A DNA stretch of 64,000 bases from Mesorhizobium terrae (GCF_008727715.1 NZ_CP044218.1:62001-126000), one strand, 5' to 3'; shown: positions 32,084 to 42,112, counted from the first letter of the stretch. Numbers and translations: made by a program. Notes: a model not told the origin generated them from the letters alone.

Positions 32084-33340
32084 ATGCGACCGGCTTTCGG
32101 CGGCATAGACTTCGGCACTTCCAATTCCACCGTCGGCGTGATCGAGAACGGCCGCCCGCGGCTGGTGGCGCTCGAAAGCGGCAGCGCGACGCTGCCGTCG
32201 GCGATCTTCTTCAATTTCGAGGATGGCGGTGCGCTGTTCGGCCGCAATGCCATCGGCAACTATACCGACGGCGTCGAGGGACGGCTGATGCGGGCGCTGA
32301 AAAGCGTGCTGGGATCCTCGCTGGTGCATGAGAAGACGCGCATCAAGGCGCGCTCCATCGCCTTCACCGACATCATCGGCATGTTCATTGCCCATCTGAA
32401 AACGCAGTTGGACAACCACAACGACCAGGCCGTGGAAAACGTGGTGCTGGGGCGGCCAGTGCGCTTCGTCGACGAGGACGATACCGCCGACGCGGCCGCG
32501 CAAAGCGAGTTGGAAAAGGCGGCGCGCAAGCAGGGCTTCAAGCATATCGACTTCCAGTTCGAGCCGATTGCGGCAGCACTTGACTATGAACATACGGTCA
32601 GCCGCGAAGAACTGGCGCTGATCGTCGACATGGGCGGCGGCACCTCGGACTTTTCCATCGTGCGCGTGTCACCAGAGCGCGCCACCGCCAACGACCGCAA
32701 GGACGACATCCTCGCCAATCGCGGCATTCACATCGGCGGCACGGATTTCGACCGGCTGCTCAGCATCGCCCATGTGATGCCGCAGCTCGGCTATTTGACC
32801 CAGACCAAGGACGGCAAGCGCAACCTGCCCGCCGGCTATTTCATCGACCTCGCCACCTGGCAGCGCATCAACCTGCTCTATACGCCGAAGGCGATGCTTG
32901 ATCTGCGCCAGATCCGCTACGAGGCAGCCCAGCCCGACCTTGTCGACCGGCTGATCGAAGTGGTCGAGCATCGTTTCGGCCATGCGCTCGCCGGCCGCGT
33001 TGAAAAGGCCAAGATCGAGCTGACCGACGCCGAACAGGCCAACATCGACGTGGACCTGCCCGGCGCGACATTTACCGCCAGCCTGACAAAACAAGGGCTG
33101 GAACAGACGATCCGCACCGAGATAGGCCGGGTGACGGACACCGTCGCCGAGACACTGAGGCAGGCCGGCATACGCCCAGAAGACATCACCGCCGTGTTCC
33201 TAACCGGCGGCTCGACTGCCATCCCGCTGGCGCGGCGCAGCATCCTGGCGCTGGTGCCGCAGGCCAAGGTCGTGCAGGGCGATGCCTTCGGCTCGGTGGG
33301 CTTGGGCCTGGCGCTCGACGCGCAGCGCAAATTCGGCTGA
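32084..33340 (+). CDS. Hsp70-like ATPase-domain protein, YegD-like
   Basis: A 418-residue protein with the Hsp70/actin nucleotide-binding fold. Phosphate 1 is GGIDFGTSNSTVGVI, phosphate 2 is LIVDMGGGTSDFSIV, and the adenosine motif is FLTGGSTAIP. It stops after the ATPase region and lacks the substrate-binding domain and EEVD-like end of DnaK, as in E. coli YegD. The role is probably a specialised chaperone. ATG 32084 with AGGACGAG upstream removes an unlikely basic extension. It is divergent from lysE and convergent with the next gene. Confidence 0.88.
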   Translation: MRPAFGGIDFGTSNSTVGVIENGRPRLVALESGSATLPSAIFFNFEDGGALFGRNAIGNYTDGVEGRLMRALKSVLGSSLVHEKTRIKARSIAFTDIIGMFIAHLKTQLDNHNDQAVENVVLGRPVRFVDEDDTADAAAQSELEKAARKQGFKHIDFQFEPIAAALDYEHTVSREELALIVDMGGGTSDFSIVRVSPERATANDRKDDILANRGIHIGGTDFDRLLSIAHVMPQLGYLTQTKDGKRNLPAGYFIDLATWQRINLLYTPKAMLDLRQIRYEAAQPDLVDRLIEVVEHRFGHALAGRVEKAKIELTDAEQANIDVDLPGATFTASLTKQGLEQTIRTEIGRVTDTVAETLRQAGIRPEDITAVFLTGGSTAIPLARRSILALVPQAKVVQGDAFGSVGLGLALDAQRKFG

Positions 33341-33368
33341 TACCCGGTAGACGTCCTTCCCGAGGCGC

Positions 33369-34709
33369 TTACTTCTGGCCGTTATAGGTGACGCGCCAGA
33401 TGGTGCCGCTGGCATCCTCGGTGACGATCAGCGAGCCGTCGCCCGCGACGGCCACGCCGACGGGCCTGCCCCAGACGGCGTCGTCGGAGATGACGAAGCC
33501 GGTCATGAAGTCTTCGTACTCGCCGGTCGGCTTGCCATCCTTGAAGAGGAGCCGCACCACCTTGTAGCCGGTGCGCAGGGCACGGTTCCATGACCCGTGC
33601 AGGGCGACGAAGGCATCTCCCTTGTATGCCGCCGGAAACTGATCGCCTTCGTAAAAGGCGATGCCGAGCGGCGCCGAATGCGGCTGGATGAGCACGTCCG
33701 GCACAGTCACCTTGCCGGCAAGGTCGGGCCGCGCGCCGGCATGGCGCGGATCCTGATGATCGCCGATGTAATACCAGGGCCAGCCATAGAAGGCGCCTTC
33801 CTTCACCGACGTCGCATATTCGAAGGGCAGGTTGTCGCCCAGCGCGTCGCGTTCGTTGACGACACACCAAGGTTCGCCGGTGGCCGGTTGCACAGCAAGC
33901 CCCGAACAGTTGCGCAGGCCGGTGGCTACTGTGCGGCGGTTCTTGCCGTCGGCATCGAAGGCGAAGACCGCGGCGCGGCCTTGCTCGTCGCCCCAGGGGG
34001 CACCCAAGACCTGGGTTCGTGTCCAGCCTTCCAGCCCGCCCTTCGGCGCCTTGGCGTCGCCCTCGGCGACATTGGAGGCGGAGCCGACGGAGAGATAAAG
34101 CACCTTGCCGTCCGGCGAGAAGGCGATGTCGCGGGTCCAGTGGCCGCCGGTCGGGATGTCCTTGATCACGGCCTGCGGCGGCCCGGAGGCTTCAAGATCG
34201 CCCGGCTTGTAGGGAAAGCGCACGACCGAACCGGTGTTGGCGACATAAACCCATTCGGGTTTTTCGGGTGGGTAGAAAGCGATGCCATAGGGCGCCCGCA
34301 GGCCCTTGGCGAAGATTTCCGATTGTGCCGGCTGACCTGCCGTCGCCGCGAGGCGGTAAGTGCGGATCTGGTTGGTGCTGCTGTCGGCGACGAAAATGTC
34401 GCCATTGGGAGCGACGCGCACCACGCGCGGATTGCGCAGGCCGGACGCGACCAGTTCGGCGGAAAAACCCGGCGGCAGGGTCGGCTTGGCATTTTCAGGT
34501 CGTTCCACCTCCTCCGCGCCATTGCCGGCGGATTCGGTCGCGAATGGCTTCGGCAAATCCTGTGGCGCAAACAGGCGGCGCACGCCCGGCCGGTCGTCGC
34601 GCCAGCCGCCAAAGGCAGCCTCGCCCTTGAGAACGCCGGTTTCTTGGGCGAAGGCGGAACAGGCCGGCAAGGCCAGCAACAGAGCGAGCGCATTCGCGAT
34701 ACGGTTCAC
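33369..34709 (-). CDS. PQQ-dependent sugar dehydrogenase-like beta-propeller protein
   Basis: A 446-residue periplasmic protein with a Sec signal (MNRIANALALLLALPACSAF, cleaved near AFAQ). A six-bladed propeller follows (SAELVASGLRNPRVVRVAPNG, YGIAFYPPEKPEWVYVANTG, GLRNCSGLAVQPATGEPW, GSWNRALRTGYKVVRL). It resembles L-sorbosone and soluble glucose dehydrogenases that use PQQ. Membership is by overall pattern, and the cofactor residues were not verified. It is the third minus-strand gene after hrcA, but a 91-bp gap makes it likely to be separate. Confidence 0.83.
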   Translation of the reverse strand: MNRIANALALLLALPACSAFAQETGVLKGEAAFGGWRDDRPGVRRLFAPQDLPKPFATESAGNGAEEVERPENAKPTLPPGFSAELVASGLRNPRVVRVAPNGDIFVADSSTNQIRTYRLAATAGQPAQSEIFAKGLRAPYGIAFYPPEKPEWVYVANTGSVVRFPYKPGDLEASGPPQAVIKDIPTGGHWTRDIAFSPDGKVLYLSVGSASNVAEGDAKAPKGGLEGWTRTQVLGAPWGDEQGRAAVFAFDADGKNRRTVATGLRNCSGLAVQPATGEPWCVVNERDALGDNLPFEYATSVKEGAFYGWPWYYIGDHQDPRHAGARPDLAGKVTVPDVLIQPHSAPLGIAFYEGDQFPAAYKGDAFVALHGSWNRALRTGYKVVRLLFKDGKPTGEYEDFMTGFVISDDAVWGRPVGVAVAGDGSLIVTEDASGTIWRVTYNGQK

Positions 34710-34800
34710 GCCATCCCCCTTTTCGCGTCACCCATTGCGTCTTGGGCACGAACATAGGGAGGCGACCGGCCAGCCACCACACCAGGAATGGGCTTGTGGG

Positions 34801-34995
34801 TCAGGTCTTCATCACGAAGCCGGCATCGAGCTGTTTTTCCAGCTCGACGAGATCGTCCGGCAGCGGCAGGCCAAGCGCGCGCAGTTCCGACAGCTTTTCG
34901 CGCAGCTGTTCCTGCACTTCGTGCTCGTCTTCCGGCTGGTTGACCATTTCCTGCAGAAGCAGGCTGATGCGAGCCTGGATTTCTTCCAACGCCAT
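34801..34995 (-). CDS. Small helical hypothetical protein (64 aa)
   Basis: A 64-residue acidic protein (MALEEIQARISLLLQEMVNQ, EDEHEVQEQLREKLSELRAL) that reads as one long amphipathic or coiled-coil helix plus a short tail. ATG 34995 has a strong GGAGGG site. It follows hrcA by 31 nt on the same strand and is probably in the same transcript. It recalls small conserved proteins near hrcA in rhizobia, with no known function. Confidence 0.75.
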   Translation of the reverse strand: MALEEIQARISLLLQEMVNQPEDEHEVQEQLREKLSELRALGLPLPDDLVELEKQLDAGFVMKT

Positions 34996-35026
34996 GGCGT
35001 TCCCTCCTTGGCTGGCGGCGACTGTC

Positions 35027-36112
35027 TCAGCGCAGCATGCGCGAAATCAGCTGCGCCGTATAGTCGACCATCGGAACGATGCGCGCATAGTTCAGCCGTG
35101 TGGGGCCGATGACGCCCAGTGCGCCGACGATGCGGGCATCCTTGTCGCGATAGGGCGCCACGACCAGCGACGAGCCCGACAGCGAGAACAGCTTGTTCTC
35201 GGAACCGATGAATATGCGGACCCCGGAGCCCTCTTCCGCCAGATCAAGCAGCTGGATCAGCCCGTCCTTGGTTTCGAGGTCTTCGAACAAATGTTTCAGA
35301 AGCTCGATGTCGGCCTGGGCGGTGACGTTTTCGAGCAGATTGGCGCGGCCGCGCACGATCAGGCGCGCCGGCAGGCCGCTTTCGGTGCCGGCCCAGACGG
35401 CGAGCCCTTTTTCGACCAGATCCTGCGACAGCGTGTCGAGGGCGGCGCGGGTTTCCTCCTTCAGGCGCGCGATCTCGCCGCGCGCCTCGGCGAGTGTCCG
35501 GCCGCGGATATGCGCGTTGAGGAAGTTGGACGCCTCGTGCAATTGCGACAGCGTCGTGCCGGCCGGCAGGTCGATGACACGGTTCTCGACATCGCCGCCT
35601 TGCGAGACCAGCACCGCCAGCGCCCGGCCCGGCTCCAGTTGGATGAACTCGATGTGCTTGAGCGCCGCCTCGTTCTTCGCGGTGAGCACCAGCCCGGCGC
35701 CACGCGAAACACCCGACAGCATCTGGCTCGCCTCGGTCAGCATGTGTTCGAGCGACATGCCGTTGCCGCCAGCCTTCACCTGCGTCTCGATGCTGCGACG
35801 TTCCTCGTCGGTCAGATCGCCAAACTCCAGGAGAGCGTCGACGAAGAAGCGCAGGCCGGCCTGCGTCGGCAGACGCCCGGCCGAGACATGCGGCGCATAG
35901 ATGAGGCCGAGATGCTCGAGATCGCTCATCACGTTGCGGATGGTGGCCGGCGACAGCGACGACGGCAGGATGCGCGACAGCGAGCGCGAGCCGACCGGCT
36001 CGCCGTCCCTCAGGTAGGAATCGACGATACGGCGAAATATGTCGCGCGAACGGATGTCGAGCGACTGGAACGCAGGCGATTGCAATGTCGGGTCGACGAT
36101 CGGCTTGGTCAT
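35027..36112 (-). CDS. hrcA: Heat-inducible transcription repressor HrcA
   Basis: A 361-residue repressor. The winged helix at the N-terminus ([39 protein letters not shown]) is followed by [16 protein letters not shown] and a GAF-like C-terminal domain ending [20 protein letters not shown]. HrcA represses groESL-type operons by binding CIRCE sites and is kept active by GroEL. No CIRCE site is visible in this window. ATG 36112 is used, and a TTG two codons upstream is better spaced from GGAGG and may be the real start. It is divergent from rph. Confidence 0.96.
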   Translation of the reverse strand: MTKPIVDPTLQSPAFQSLDIRSRDIFRRIVDSYLRDGEPVGSRSLSRILPSSLSPATIRNVMSDLEHLGLIYAPHVSAGRLPTQAGLRFFVDALLEFGDLTDEERRSIETQVKAGGNGMSLEHMLTEASQMLSGVSRGAGLVLTAKNEAALKHIEFIQLEPGRALAVLVSQGGDVENRVIDLPAGTTLSQLHEASNFLNAHIRGRTLAEARGEIARLKEETRAALDTLSQDLVEKGLAVWAGTESGLPARLIVRGRANLLENVTAQADIELLKHLFEDLETKDGLIQLLDLAEEGSGVRIFIGSENKLFSLSGSSLVVAPYRDKDARIVGALGVIGPTRLNYARIVPMVDYTAQLISRMLR

Positions 36113-36257
36113 CGGCAATAGGACCTCCGGGACTTACGATATAGATCGGAGCCGGGGCCGCGCAAGCAACCCGTTTTCCTTTGCGCCTCGCCCCCTATTG
36201 CAGTTACAAGCCGGCCACGAGTCCCCAAACCACAAGAAACAAGAAGAAAGACGTTCC

Positions 36258-36974
36258 ATGCGCCCCTCCAAACGCCAGCCAGACGAAATGCGCGCCATCT
36301 CCTTCGAGCGCGGCGTTTCCAAACACGCCGAAGGCTCCTGCCTGGTGAAGTTCGGCGACACACATGTGCTGTGCACGGCGAGCCTGGAAGAGAAGGTGCC
36401 GGGCTGGATGCGCAATTCCGGCAAGGGCTGGGTGACGGCGGAATACGGCATGCTGCCGCGCTCGACGGGCGAACGCATGCGCCGCGAAGCCTCGGCCGGC
36501 AAGCAAGGCGGCCGTACGCTGGAAATCCAGCGCCTGATCGGCCGCTCGCTGCGCGCCGTGGTCGATTTACAGGCGCTCGGCGAAGTACAGATCACCGTCG
36601 ATTGCGACGTCATCCAGGCCGACGGCGGCACCCGCACCGCTTCGATCACCGGCGGTTGGGTAGCGCTGTATGACTGCCTGCGCTGGATGGAAGCGCGGCA
36701 GATGGTGAAGCTGGACAAGGTGTTGAAGGACCATGTCGCGGCGATCTCTTGCGGCATCCATGACGGCCAGCCGGTCATCGACCTCGACTATCTGGAAGAC
36801 TCGTCGGCCGGCACCGACGCCAATTTTGTCATGACCGGCAAGGGCGGCATCGTCGAAATCCAGGGCACTGCCGAGGGCGAGCCCTTTTCCGAGGAGCAGT
36901 TCGCGGCACTGATGGGATTGGCCAAGAAAGGCATTGGCCGCCTTGTGTCGCTGCAGCAGATGGCGGTGGCTTGA
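36258..36974 (+). CDS. rph: Ribonuclease PH
   Basis: A 238-residue phosphorolytic 3'-5' exoribonuclease that trims tRNA 3' ends using phosphate. Typical stretches are [68 protein letters not shown] and [18 protein letters not shown]. It has standard length and all domains. It heads the rph - VOC - rdgB - hemW group on the plus strand and is divergent from hrcA. Confidence 0.97.
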   Translation: MRPSKRQPDEMRAISFERGVSKHAEGSCLVKFGDTHVLCTASLEEKVPGWMRNSGKGWVTAEYGMLPRSTGERMRREASAGKQGGRTLEIQRLIGRSLRAVVDLQALGEVQITVDCDVIQADGGTRTASITGGWVALYDCLRWMEARQMVKLDKVLKDHVAAISCGIHDGQPVIDLDYLEDSSAGTDANFVMTGKGGIVEIQGTAEGEPFSEEQFAALMGLAKKGIGRLVSLQQMAVA

Positions 36975-36982
36975 GGCGAGCC

Positions 36983-37393
36983 ATGCAGCCTGCCGCCATC
37001 CTTGAATCCGCGCTCTACGTCACCGATCTGGAGGCGGCGGAAACGTTCTATGCCGACATTCTCGGCCTGGAGCAGATCGGCAAGGTGGCAGGCCGCCATG
37101 TGTTTTTCCGCTGCGGCCAAGGCGTGCTTCTGCTGTTCAACGCGGAAGCGACCAGACATACGCCGGCGCCCGATGCCCGCCTGCCGGTGCCGCCGCATGG
37201 CACCGTCGGCCCGGGTCATCTGTGCTTCTCGGCGACGCCTGAGGAACTGGACCGCTGGAAGACACGTCTGGCATCGCATGGCGTGGCCATCGAGGCCGAG
37301 TTCGAATGGCCGCAGGGCGGCCGCTCCATCTATCTGCGCGACCCTTCCGGTAATTCGCTGGAATTCGCCGAACCGAAAATCTGGAAGCTTTAG
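36983..37393 (+). CDS. VOC/glyoxalase-family protein
   Basis: A 136-residue vicinal-oxygen-chelate protein with two beta-alpha-beta units (LESALYVTDLEAAETFYADI; GPGHLCFSATPEELDRWK) and the closing RSIYLRDPSGNSLEFAEPKIW. Metal-ligand candidates are the histidine of PGHLCF and the glutamate of SLEFAEP. The enzyme function is not assignable. It starts 8 nt after rph with GAGGCGAG upstream and ends exactly where rdgB begins, so it is inside the rph - hemW operon. Confidence 0.88.
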   Translation: MQPAAILESALYVTDLEAAETFYADILGLEQIGKVAGRHVFFRCGQGVLLLFNAEATRHTPAPDARLPVPPHGTVGPGHLCFSATPEELDRWKTRLASHGVAIEAEFEWPQGGRSIYLRDPSGNSLEFAEPKIWKL

Positions 37394-38041
37394 ATGCATT
37401 CGCTCGATGGAAAGAAGATCGTCGTTGCCAGCCACAATGCCGGCAAGCTTAAGGAATTCGCCGACCTGATGGGTCCATTCGGCTTCGAGGCGAAGTCCGC
37501 CAAGGAATACGGCTTGCCGGAACCCGACGAGACCGGCACGACGTTTGAGGAAAACGCCTATATCAAGGCCTTCGCCGCCGCCCAGGCGACCGGCCTGCCG
37601 GCGCTGTCGGACGATTCCGGCCTGTGCGTCGACGCGCTCGACGGCGCGCCCGGCGTCTACACCGCCAACTGGGCGGAAAAGCCCGACGGCAGCCGCGATT
37701 TCGGCATGGCGATGCAGAAGACCGAGGATGCACTGCAGAAAGTGGGTGCCGGCGAAGCGGCACAGCGCAAGGGGCGTTTCGTCGCCGTCATCTGCCTTGC
37801 CTTCCCCGACGGCCAGGCCGAATATTACCGCGGCGAGGCCCACGGCACCCTGGTGTGGCCGCCGCGCGGCGAAAAAGGCTTCGGCTACGACCCGGTGTTC
37901 CGTCCAGAGGGCTATGACCAGACTTTCGGCGAGATGACGGCAGAACAGAAGCATGGCTGGAAACCCGGCCAGCCGGACGCGCTTTCGCATCGCGCCCGGG
38001 CCTTCCAGAAATTCGCGCGAGCAAGGCTGGGCTCGGCCTGA
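37394..38041 (+). CDS. rdgB: Non-canonical purine NTP pyrophosphatase (RdgB/HAM1)
   Basis: A 215-residue enzyme that hydrolyses ITP, dITP and XTP to monophosphates, keeping deaminated purines out of nucleic acids. The family opening [13 protein letters not shown] and the catalytic [20 protein letters not shown] are present, as is [16 protein letters not shown]. It starts directly after the VOC gene and overlaps hemW by one base (TGATG). Confidence 0.96.
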   Translation: MHSLDGKKIVVASHNAGKLKEFADLMGPFGFEAKSAKEYGLPEPDETGTTFEENAYIKAFAAAQATGLPALSDDSGLCVDALDGAPGVYTANWAEKPDGSRDFGMAMQKTEDALQKVGAGEAAQRKGRFVAVICLAFPDGQAEYYRGEAHGTLVWPPRGEKGFGYDPVFRPEGYDQTFGEMTAEQKHGWKPGQPDALSHRARAFQKFARARLGSA

Positions 38042-39198
38042 TGCTGCTTGATCGGTCGCCCGGCTTCGGCGTCTACATCCACTGGCCGTTCTGCGCGGCG
38101 AAGTGCCCCTATTGCGACTTCAACAGCCATGTCCGCCACCAACCGGTGGACCAGGAACGTTTCGCCAGCGCCTTCCAGCAGGAATTGGCGACGATGCGCG
38201 AACGCACCGGCCCGCGCGAAGTGACCTCGATCTTCCTCGGCGGCGGTACGCCTTCGCTGATGAAGCCGGAAACCGTCGGCGCGGTGCTGGATGCCGTCGC
38301 CAGGAACTGGACTGTTCCAGGCGGCATCGAGGTGACGCTGGAGGCCAACCCCTCATCCGTCGAGGCCGAGCGTTTTCGCGGCTATCGCGCGGCGGGCGTC
38401 AACCGCGTTTCGCTGGGCGTGCAGGCGTTGAACGACCGCGACCTGAAGTTCCTCGGCCGGCTGCACAATGTGGACGAGGCCCTGCATGCGATCGGGCTCG
38501 CCCGCGAAATCTTCCCGCGGCTTTCCTTCGACCTGATTTATGCCCGTCCCGGCCAGACACCGGAAGCCTGGGCGGCGGAGCTGAAAGAGGCAATCGGCTA
38601 TGCCGCCGACCACTTGTCGCTTTACCAGCTCACCATCGAGGAAGGCACGCCGTTCTACGCGCTGCATGCGGCGAAGAAATTCGAAATCCCCAACGGCGAA
38701 CACGCCGCCGACCTTTATCAGTTGACGCAGGAGATCACAGCCGCCCATGGCTTGCCAGCCTACGAGATTTCCAACCACGCCCGCCCGGGCGCGGAGAGCC
38801 GGCACAATCTGACCTACTGGCGCTATGGCGAATATGTCGGCGTCGGCCCCGGCGCCCATGGCCGTTTCGTCGAGAAGGGCACACGGGTGGTGACGGTGGC
38901 GGAAAAGGTGCCGGAAACCTGGCTCAACCTCGTCGAAGCCAAGGGGCATGGCGTGACCGGCGGCGAGGTGCTGACCCGTTCGGAAGAAGCCGACGAGTTC
39001 CTGCTGATGGGGCTGAGGCTTGCCGAAGGCATCGACCTTGCCCGCTACGAGCAATATTCAGGTCGCGCCCTGCCCTCTGCCCGCCTGTCGATCCTGCAGG
39101 AAGAAGGGCTGGTCGCATCCATCGGCAATTCGCGGCTGCGCGCCACACCGGCCGGCATGATCGTGCTGGACGCGGTGGTGGCCGATCTCGCCAGATAG
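38041..39198 (+). CDS. hemW: Radical SAM heme chaperone HemW
   Basis: A 385-residue radical SAM protein. The 4Fe-4S motif Cx3Cx2C is at Cys18, Cys22 and Cys25 (FCAAKCPYC), with the SAM-binding GGGTPS. The HemW-type HNLTYWRYGEYVGVGPGAH (HNxxYW) separates it from coproporphyrinogen oxidase HemN, which has a different N-terminus and one more cysteine. HemW carries heme to respiratory enzymes. It is translationally coupled to rdgB. Confidence 0.95.
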   Translation: MLLDRSPGFGVYIHWPFCAAKCPYCDFNSHVRHQPVDQERFASAFQQELATMRERTGPREVTSIFLGGGTPSLMKPETVGAVLDAVARNWTVPGGIEVTLEANPSSVEAERFRGYRAAGVNRVSLGVQALNDRDLKFLGRLHNVDEALHAIGLAREIFPRLSFDLIYARPGQTPEAWAAELKEAIGYAADHLSLYQLTIEEGTPFYALHAAKKFEIPNGEHAADLYQLTQEITAAHGLPAYEISNHARPGAESRHNLTYWRYGEYVGVGPGAHGRFVEKGTRVVTVAEKVPETWLNLVEAKGHGVTGGEVLTRSEEADEFLLMGLRLAEGIDLARYEQYSGRALPSARLSILQEEGLVASIGNSRLRATPAGMIVLDAVVADLAR

Positions 39199-39295
39199 CG
39201 CCGCCGCCGCTTTTCCATTGTGTCTCTTGCGCTAGTGCTTCGGATGCGGTCAGCATCGGCAAACCCTCCCGCAAATCGCTCCAGGAGCCAGCCCG

Positions 39296-39733
39296 ATGAA
39301 TTCCGCTCTCTCTTCCTGGCAATTCTGGGCGCTGTCGTCAGCGGCCTTCGCCGCGCTGACGGCGATCTTCGCCAAGGTCGGCATCGAGAACATCAATTCC
39401 GACTTCGCCACCCTCATTCGCACCGTCGTTATTCTCCTGGTGCTGGCGGCCATCGTCATGGCCACGGGCCAGGCGCAGGCACTCGGCTCGATTTCGACCA
39501 GGACCTATGCTTTCCTCGTCCTGTCGGGACTGGCGACGGGCGCTTCCTGGCTGTGCTACTTCCGCGCTCTGAAGCTTGGGCAGGCGGCGCAGGTCGCGCC
39601 GGTCGACAAGTTAAGCGTGGTGCTTGTGGCTGTCTTTGGCGCCGCGTTTCTGGGCGAGCGCCTCTCCGCCACGAACTGGCTTGGCGTCGTCCTTATCGCG
39701 ACGGGCGCGGTTCTGGTCGCCTATCGGATGTGA
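39296..39733 (+). CDS. Half-size EamA-family transporter (145 aa)
   Basis: A 145-residue membrane protein with about five helices and the EamA signatures AFAALTAIFAKVGIENINSD and WLCYFRALKLGQAAQVAPVD, ending GERLSATNWLGVVLIATGAV. Full EamA proteins have two such units in 300 residues. This one has a single complete unit and must dimerise. It is not a truncation, since start and stop are well placed. The substrate is unknown. It lies 97 nt after hemW. Confidence 0.82.
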   Translation: MNSALSSWQFWALSSAAFAALTAIFAKVGIENINSDFATLIRTVVILLVLAAIVMATGQAQALGSISTRTYAFLVLSGLATGASWLCYFRALKLGQAAQVAPVDKLSVVLVAVFGAAFLGERLSATNWLGVVLIATGAVLVAYRM

Positions 39734-40081
39734 CGGCAACGCCTCGCGGGCCGCGCGGGTTTCCAGCCTGGTTATGCAAATATCGAAGCGATTGGCCATC
39801 GTGGGATCACTGCTCCGTCAAAAAGGGGGATGTTGGGGACGCATCAACCTCGTCGGACACAAGGCGGCGCCGTTTCCAGCCGGCCAATCAGGAATGCAGA
39901 GGGCGTCCCGCAGCCGGGTCCGGCAACGTCCTGAGTGCGAAGGTGCTGCATCATACCTTCCGAGAATCACCCGCAAATCCGCCGCTGTCTGTGTCCTGCC
40001 TCACTGTGGCAAAGGCATGGCAATGACAGCGCTTTTGCAACGCAAGGCGTGCCGTGCCAAACAGGGCCAACGGAGGGCACG
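39734..40081. other. 348-bp region with no gene seen
   Basis: Open frames across this stretch have no ribosome site and a composition like antisense shadow. It holds the promoter region of rsmI. In many rhizobia a lipoprotein gene (LpoA-like penicillin-binding protein activator) lies beside rsmI; none is recognisable here on either strand. Confidence 0.55.
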
Positions 40082-40984
40082 ATGAGCGCCGATGCGGCAA
40101 AAAGAACTTATGTGATCGGGCAGACGGAAATTGCCGTCCGGCCGTTGCAGCCCGCGCTGTACCTGGTGGCGACGCCGATCGGCAATCTTGCCGACATCAC
40201 GCTGCGTGCCCTGGAAACACTGGCAGCCGCCGACCTTGTCGCTTGCGAGGACACACGCGTTTCGCGCGTGTTGCTCGAACGCTACGGCATACGCCGCCGC
40301 ACCACCGCCTATCACGAACACAATGCCGCCGAGGCCGGGCCGAAACTGATCGCCGCGCTCGAAGGCGGACAAAGCGTCGCGCTGATTTCGGACGCCGGCA
40401 CCCCGCTGGTGTCCGATCCCGGCTATCGGCTGGTGGGAGAAGCGATCGAGCGCGGCATCCGCGTCGTGCCGATCCCCGGACCGTCGGCTCCGCTGGCAGC
40501 GCTAACCGCCTCCGGCCTGCCATCCGACACCTTCCTGTTCGCCGGTTTCCTGCCGTCCAAGGCCGGGCAGCGGCAGACGCGGCTCGAGGAACTGCTGGCG
40601 GTGCCGGCGACGCTGATCTTCTTCGAATCGCCGCGCCGGCTGGCGGAAACACTTGGCGCCATGGCGAAGGTTTTGGGCGCCGCACGTCCCGCCGCGATCG
40701 GGCGGGAACTGACCAAGACGTTCGAGGAGATGCGGCCGGGCACGCTCGGCGCGCTTGCCGCACATTATGCCGAGGCCGACACGCCGAAAGGCGAGATCGT
40801 CATCTGCGTCGGTCCGCCGCTGCAACGGACCGAGGGGCCGGCGGATATCGACCGGCTGCTTTTGTCGCTGAGCGCGGAAATGCCCACCTCGAAGGCGGCG
40901 GCCGAGGCCGCGAAGATGACGGGCGGCCAGAAACAAGCCCTGTATCGCCGGCTGCTGGAATTGAAGGACGCCGGCGGTGGCTGA
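40082..40984 (+). CDS. rsmI: 16S rRNA (cytidine-1402 2'-O)-methyltransferase
   Basis: A 300-residue SAM-dependent methyltransferase of the tetrapyrrole-methylase fold. [37 protein letters not shown] and [18 protein letters not shown] identify RsmI, and [20 protein letters not shown] completes the SAM site. It modifies C1402 in the ribosomal P-site region. ATG 40082 has GGAGGG upstream. It overlaps yraN by eight bases, the usual arrangement. Confidence 0.96.
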   Translation: MSADAAKRTYVIGQTEIAVRPLQPALYLVATPIGNLADITLRALETLAAADLVACEDTRVSRVLLERYGIRRRTTAYHEHNAAEAGPKLIAALEGGQSVALISDAGTPLVSDPGYRLVGEAIERGIRVVPIPGPSAPLAALTASGLPSDTFLFAGFLPSKAGQRQTRLEELLAVPATLIFFESPRRLAETLGAMAKVLGAARPAAIGRELTKTFEEMRPGTLGALAAHYAEADTPKGEIVICVGPPLQRTEGPADIDRLLLSLSAEMPTSKAAAEAAKMTGGQKQALYRRLLELKDAGGG

Positions 40985-41354
40985 CGCCACGACCGCGAAA
41001 CGACGCAAATCCTACCGCCGCGGCCATCGCGGGGAGTGGCTGGCGGCAGCGGCGCTGATGCTCAAAGGCTATCGCATCCTCGCGCGCCGCCATCGCACAA
41101 AACTCGGCGAGATCGACCTGATCGCTCGGCGTGGCGATCTGGTGTTGATCGTCGAGGTCAAGGCACGGCGGACACTAACCGAGGCTATGGAGGCGGTTTC
41201 GAGCGGTTCCGAGCGCCGGATAGAGGGTGCCGCCGATCTGTGGCTGTCGCGCCAGCCGGATTTCGGCAAGCTCTCCATCCGTTTCGACATGGTCGCCGTA
41301 CTGCCCTGGCGCTGGCCGGTGCATGTCGAGAACATCTTTCAAGGGCGTGACTAG
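40977..41354 (+). CDS. yraN: UPF0102 protein YraN
   Basis: A 125-residue endonuclease-like protein. [22 protein letters not shown] leads to the PD-(D/E)xK-type core [22 protein letters not shown] (Glu, Asp, Glu-Val-Lys). A role in DNA uptake or repair is suspected but unproven. It overlaps rsmI. The gshB gene often found next in rhizobia is not present. Confidence 0.93.
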   Translation: MADATTAKRRKSYRRGHRGEWLAAAALMLKGYRILARRHRTKLGEIDLIARRGDLVLIVEVKARRTLTEAMEAVSSGSERRIEGAADLWLSRQPDFGKLSIRFDMVAVLPWRWPVHVENIFQGRD

Positions 41355-41459
41355 CCCCAGGTCTTTACCCTGATGGCAAATGCCCTTAACAGCGCTTTCC
41401 AAATTTGACCTTGCGCGTCCGCGCCTTCGCGCACGCACCTTGTGCCATTGGAGAACCCT

Positions 41460-41690
41460 ATGACCTTTCCCGACAGGCTGAGCAACGACCCGCGCAGCCC
41501 CTATTTCGACGCGGAAGTGCTGGAGCGTGGCGTCGGCATCCTGTTCAACGGTCGCGAACGCGAGGATGTCAGCGAATATTGCGTCAGCGAAGGCTGGATC
41601 CGCGCCCCGGCCGGCAAATCCAAGGACCGTTTCGGTCAGCCGATCACCATCAAGCTCAAAGGCACGGTCGAGCCGTTCCCGAAGCCTTGA
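41460..41690 (+). CDS. DUF3297 family protein (76 aa)
   Basis: A 76-residue small protein (MTFPDRLSNDPRSPYFDAEV, then GVGILFNGRERED and SEGWIRAPAGKSKDRFGQP). This is the typical whole-length pattern of the DUF3297 family, a glutathione-peroxidase-unrelated group of unknown function. ATG 41460 is chosen because the family starts there. It is followed immediately by a palindromic repeat. Confidence 0.85.
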   Translation: MTFPDRLSNDPRSPYFDAEVLERGVGILFNGREREDVSEYCVSEGWIRAPAGKSKDRFGQPITIKLKGTVEPFPKP

Positions 41691-41694
41691 GCGC

Positions 41695-41806
41695 ATCAGA
41701 GCGCCGCGCGTCCGTTCGGACGCGCAAAGGACGCTCTAACACTTTGAATTTGCGCATCGTGCTTACCGAAAATCGGAATCGATTTTCGGTAAGCACGATG
41801 CGCTAG
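41695..41806. repeat. Palindromic intergenic element with perfect 24-bp arms (family D)
   Basis: Two hairpins. The first is GCGCGTCC-GTTC-GGACGCGC at 41706-41725, enclosed by AGAGCG and CGCTCT. The second has perfect 24-bp arms at 41752-41775 and 41780-41803 with a 4-nt loop (arm core CATCGTGCTTACCGAAAA). Elements with this architecture are common in Rhizobium and Mesorhizobium genomes. It sits between convergent genes. Confidence 0.88.
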
Positions 41807-41827
41807 ACGGCGGATTGGTTCATCCGG

Positions 41828-42108
41828 TCAATGGGTGATCTTGAAATCCACCGGCCGGCTGGGCAGATCAGCCGGCGCCGCCTCGATATTTCCGACCTCA
41901 GCGCCGGGCGGCCCCCGCCGAAACGCGTCCAGCATTGCGGCCACCGCTTCGTCGGAGCCGACGATCAGAGCTCGGACCGAACCGTCGGGCTCGTTGCGCA
42001 CCCAGCCCTTGATGCCGAGCCGCACGGCCTCTTCCAAAGTCCAGTAGCGAAAACCGACACCCTGCACGCGCCCGGTGACATGCACCAGAACAGCCGCGCC
42101 GGCAGCGC

Positions 42109-42112
<4 letters not shown>
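41828..42112 (-). CDS. acyP: Acylphosphatase
   Basis: A 94-residue enzyme with the family signature GRVQGVGFRYW (catalytic arginine in GVGFR) and GWVRNEPDGSVRALIVG (catalytic asparagine). It hydrolyses acyl phosphates such as carbamoyl phosphate. ATG 42112 overlaps the stop of the P450 gene upstream (ATGA), so the two are coupled, an unusual pairing. Confidence 0.94.

Noticed and set aside
36119..36257. CIRCE element for HrcA
   Set aside because: No TTAGCACTC-N9-GAGTGCTAA or close variant is visible between hrcA and rph.
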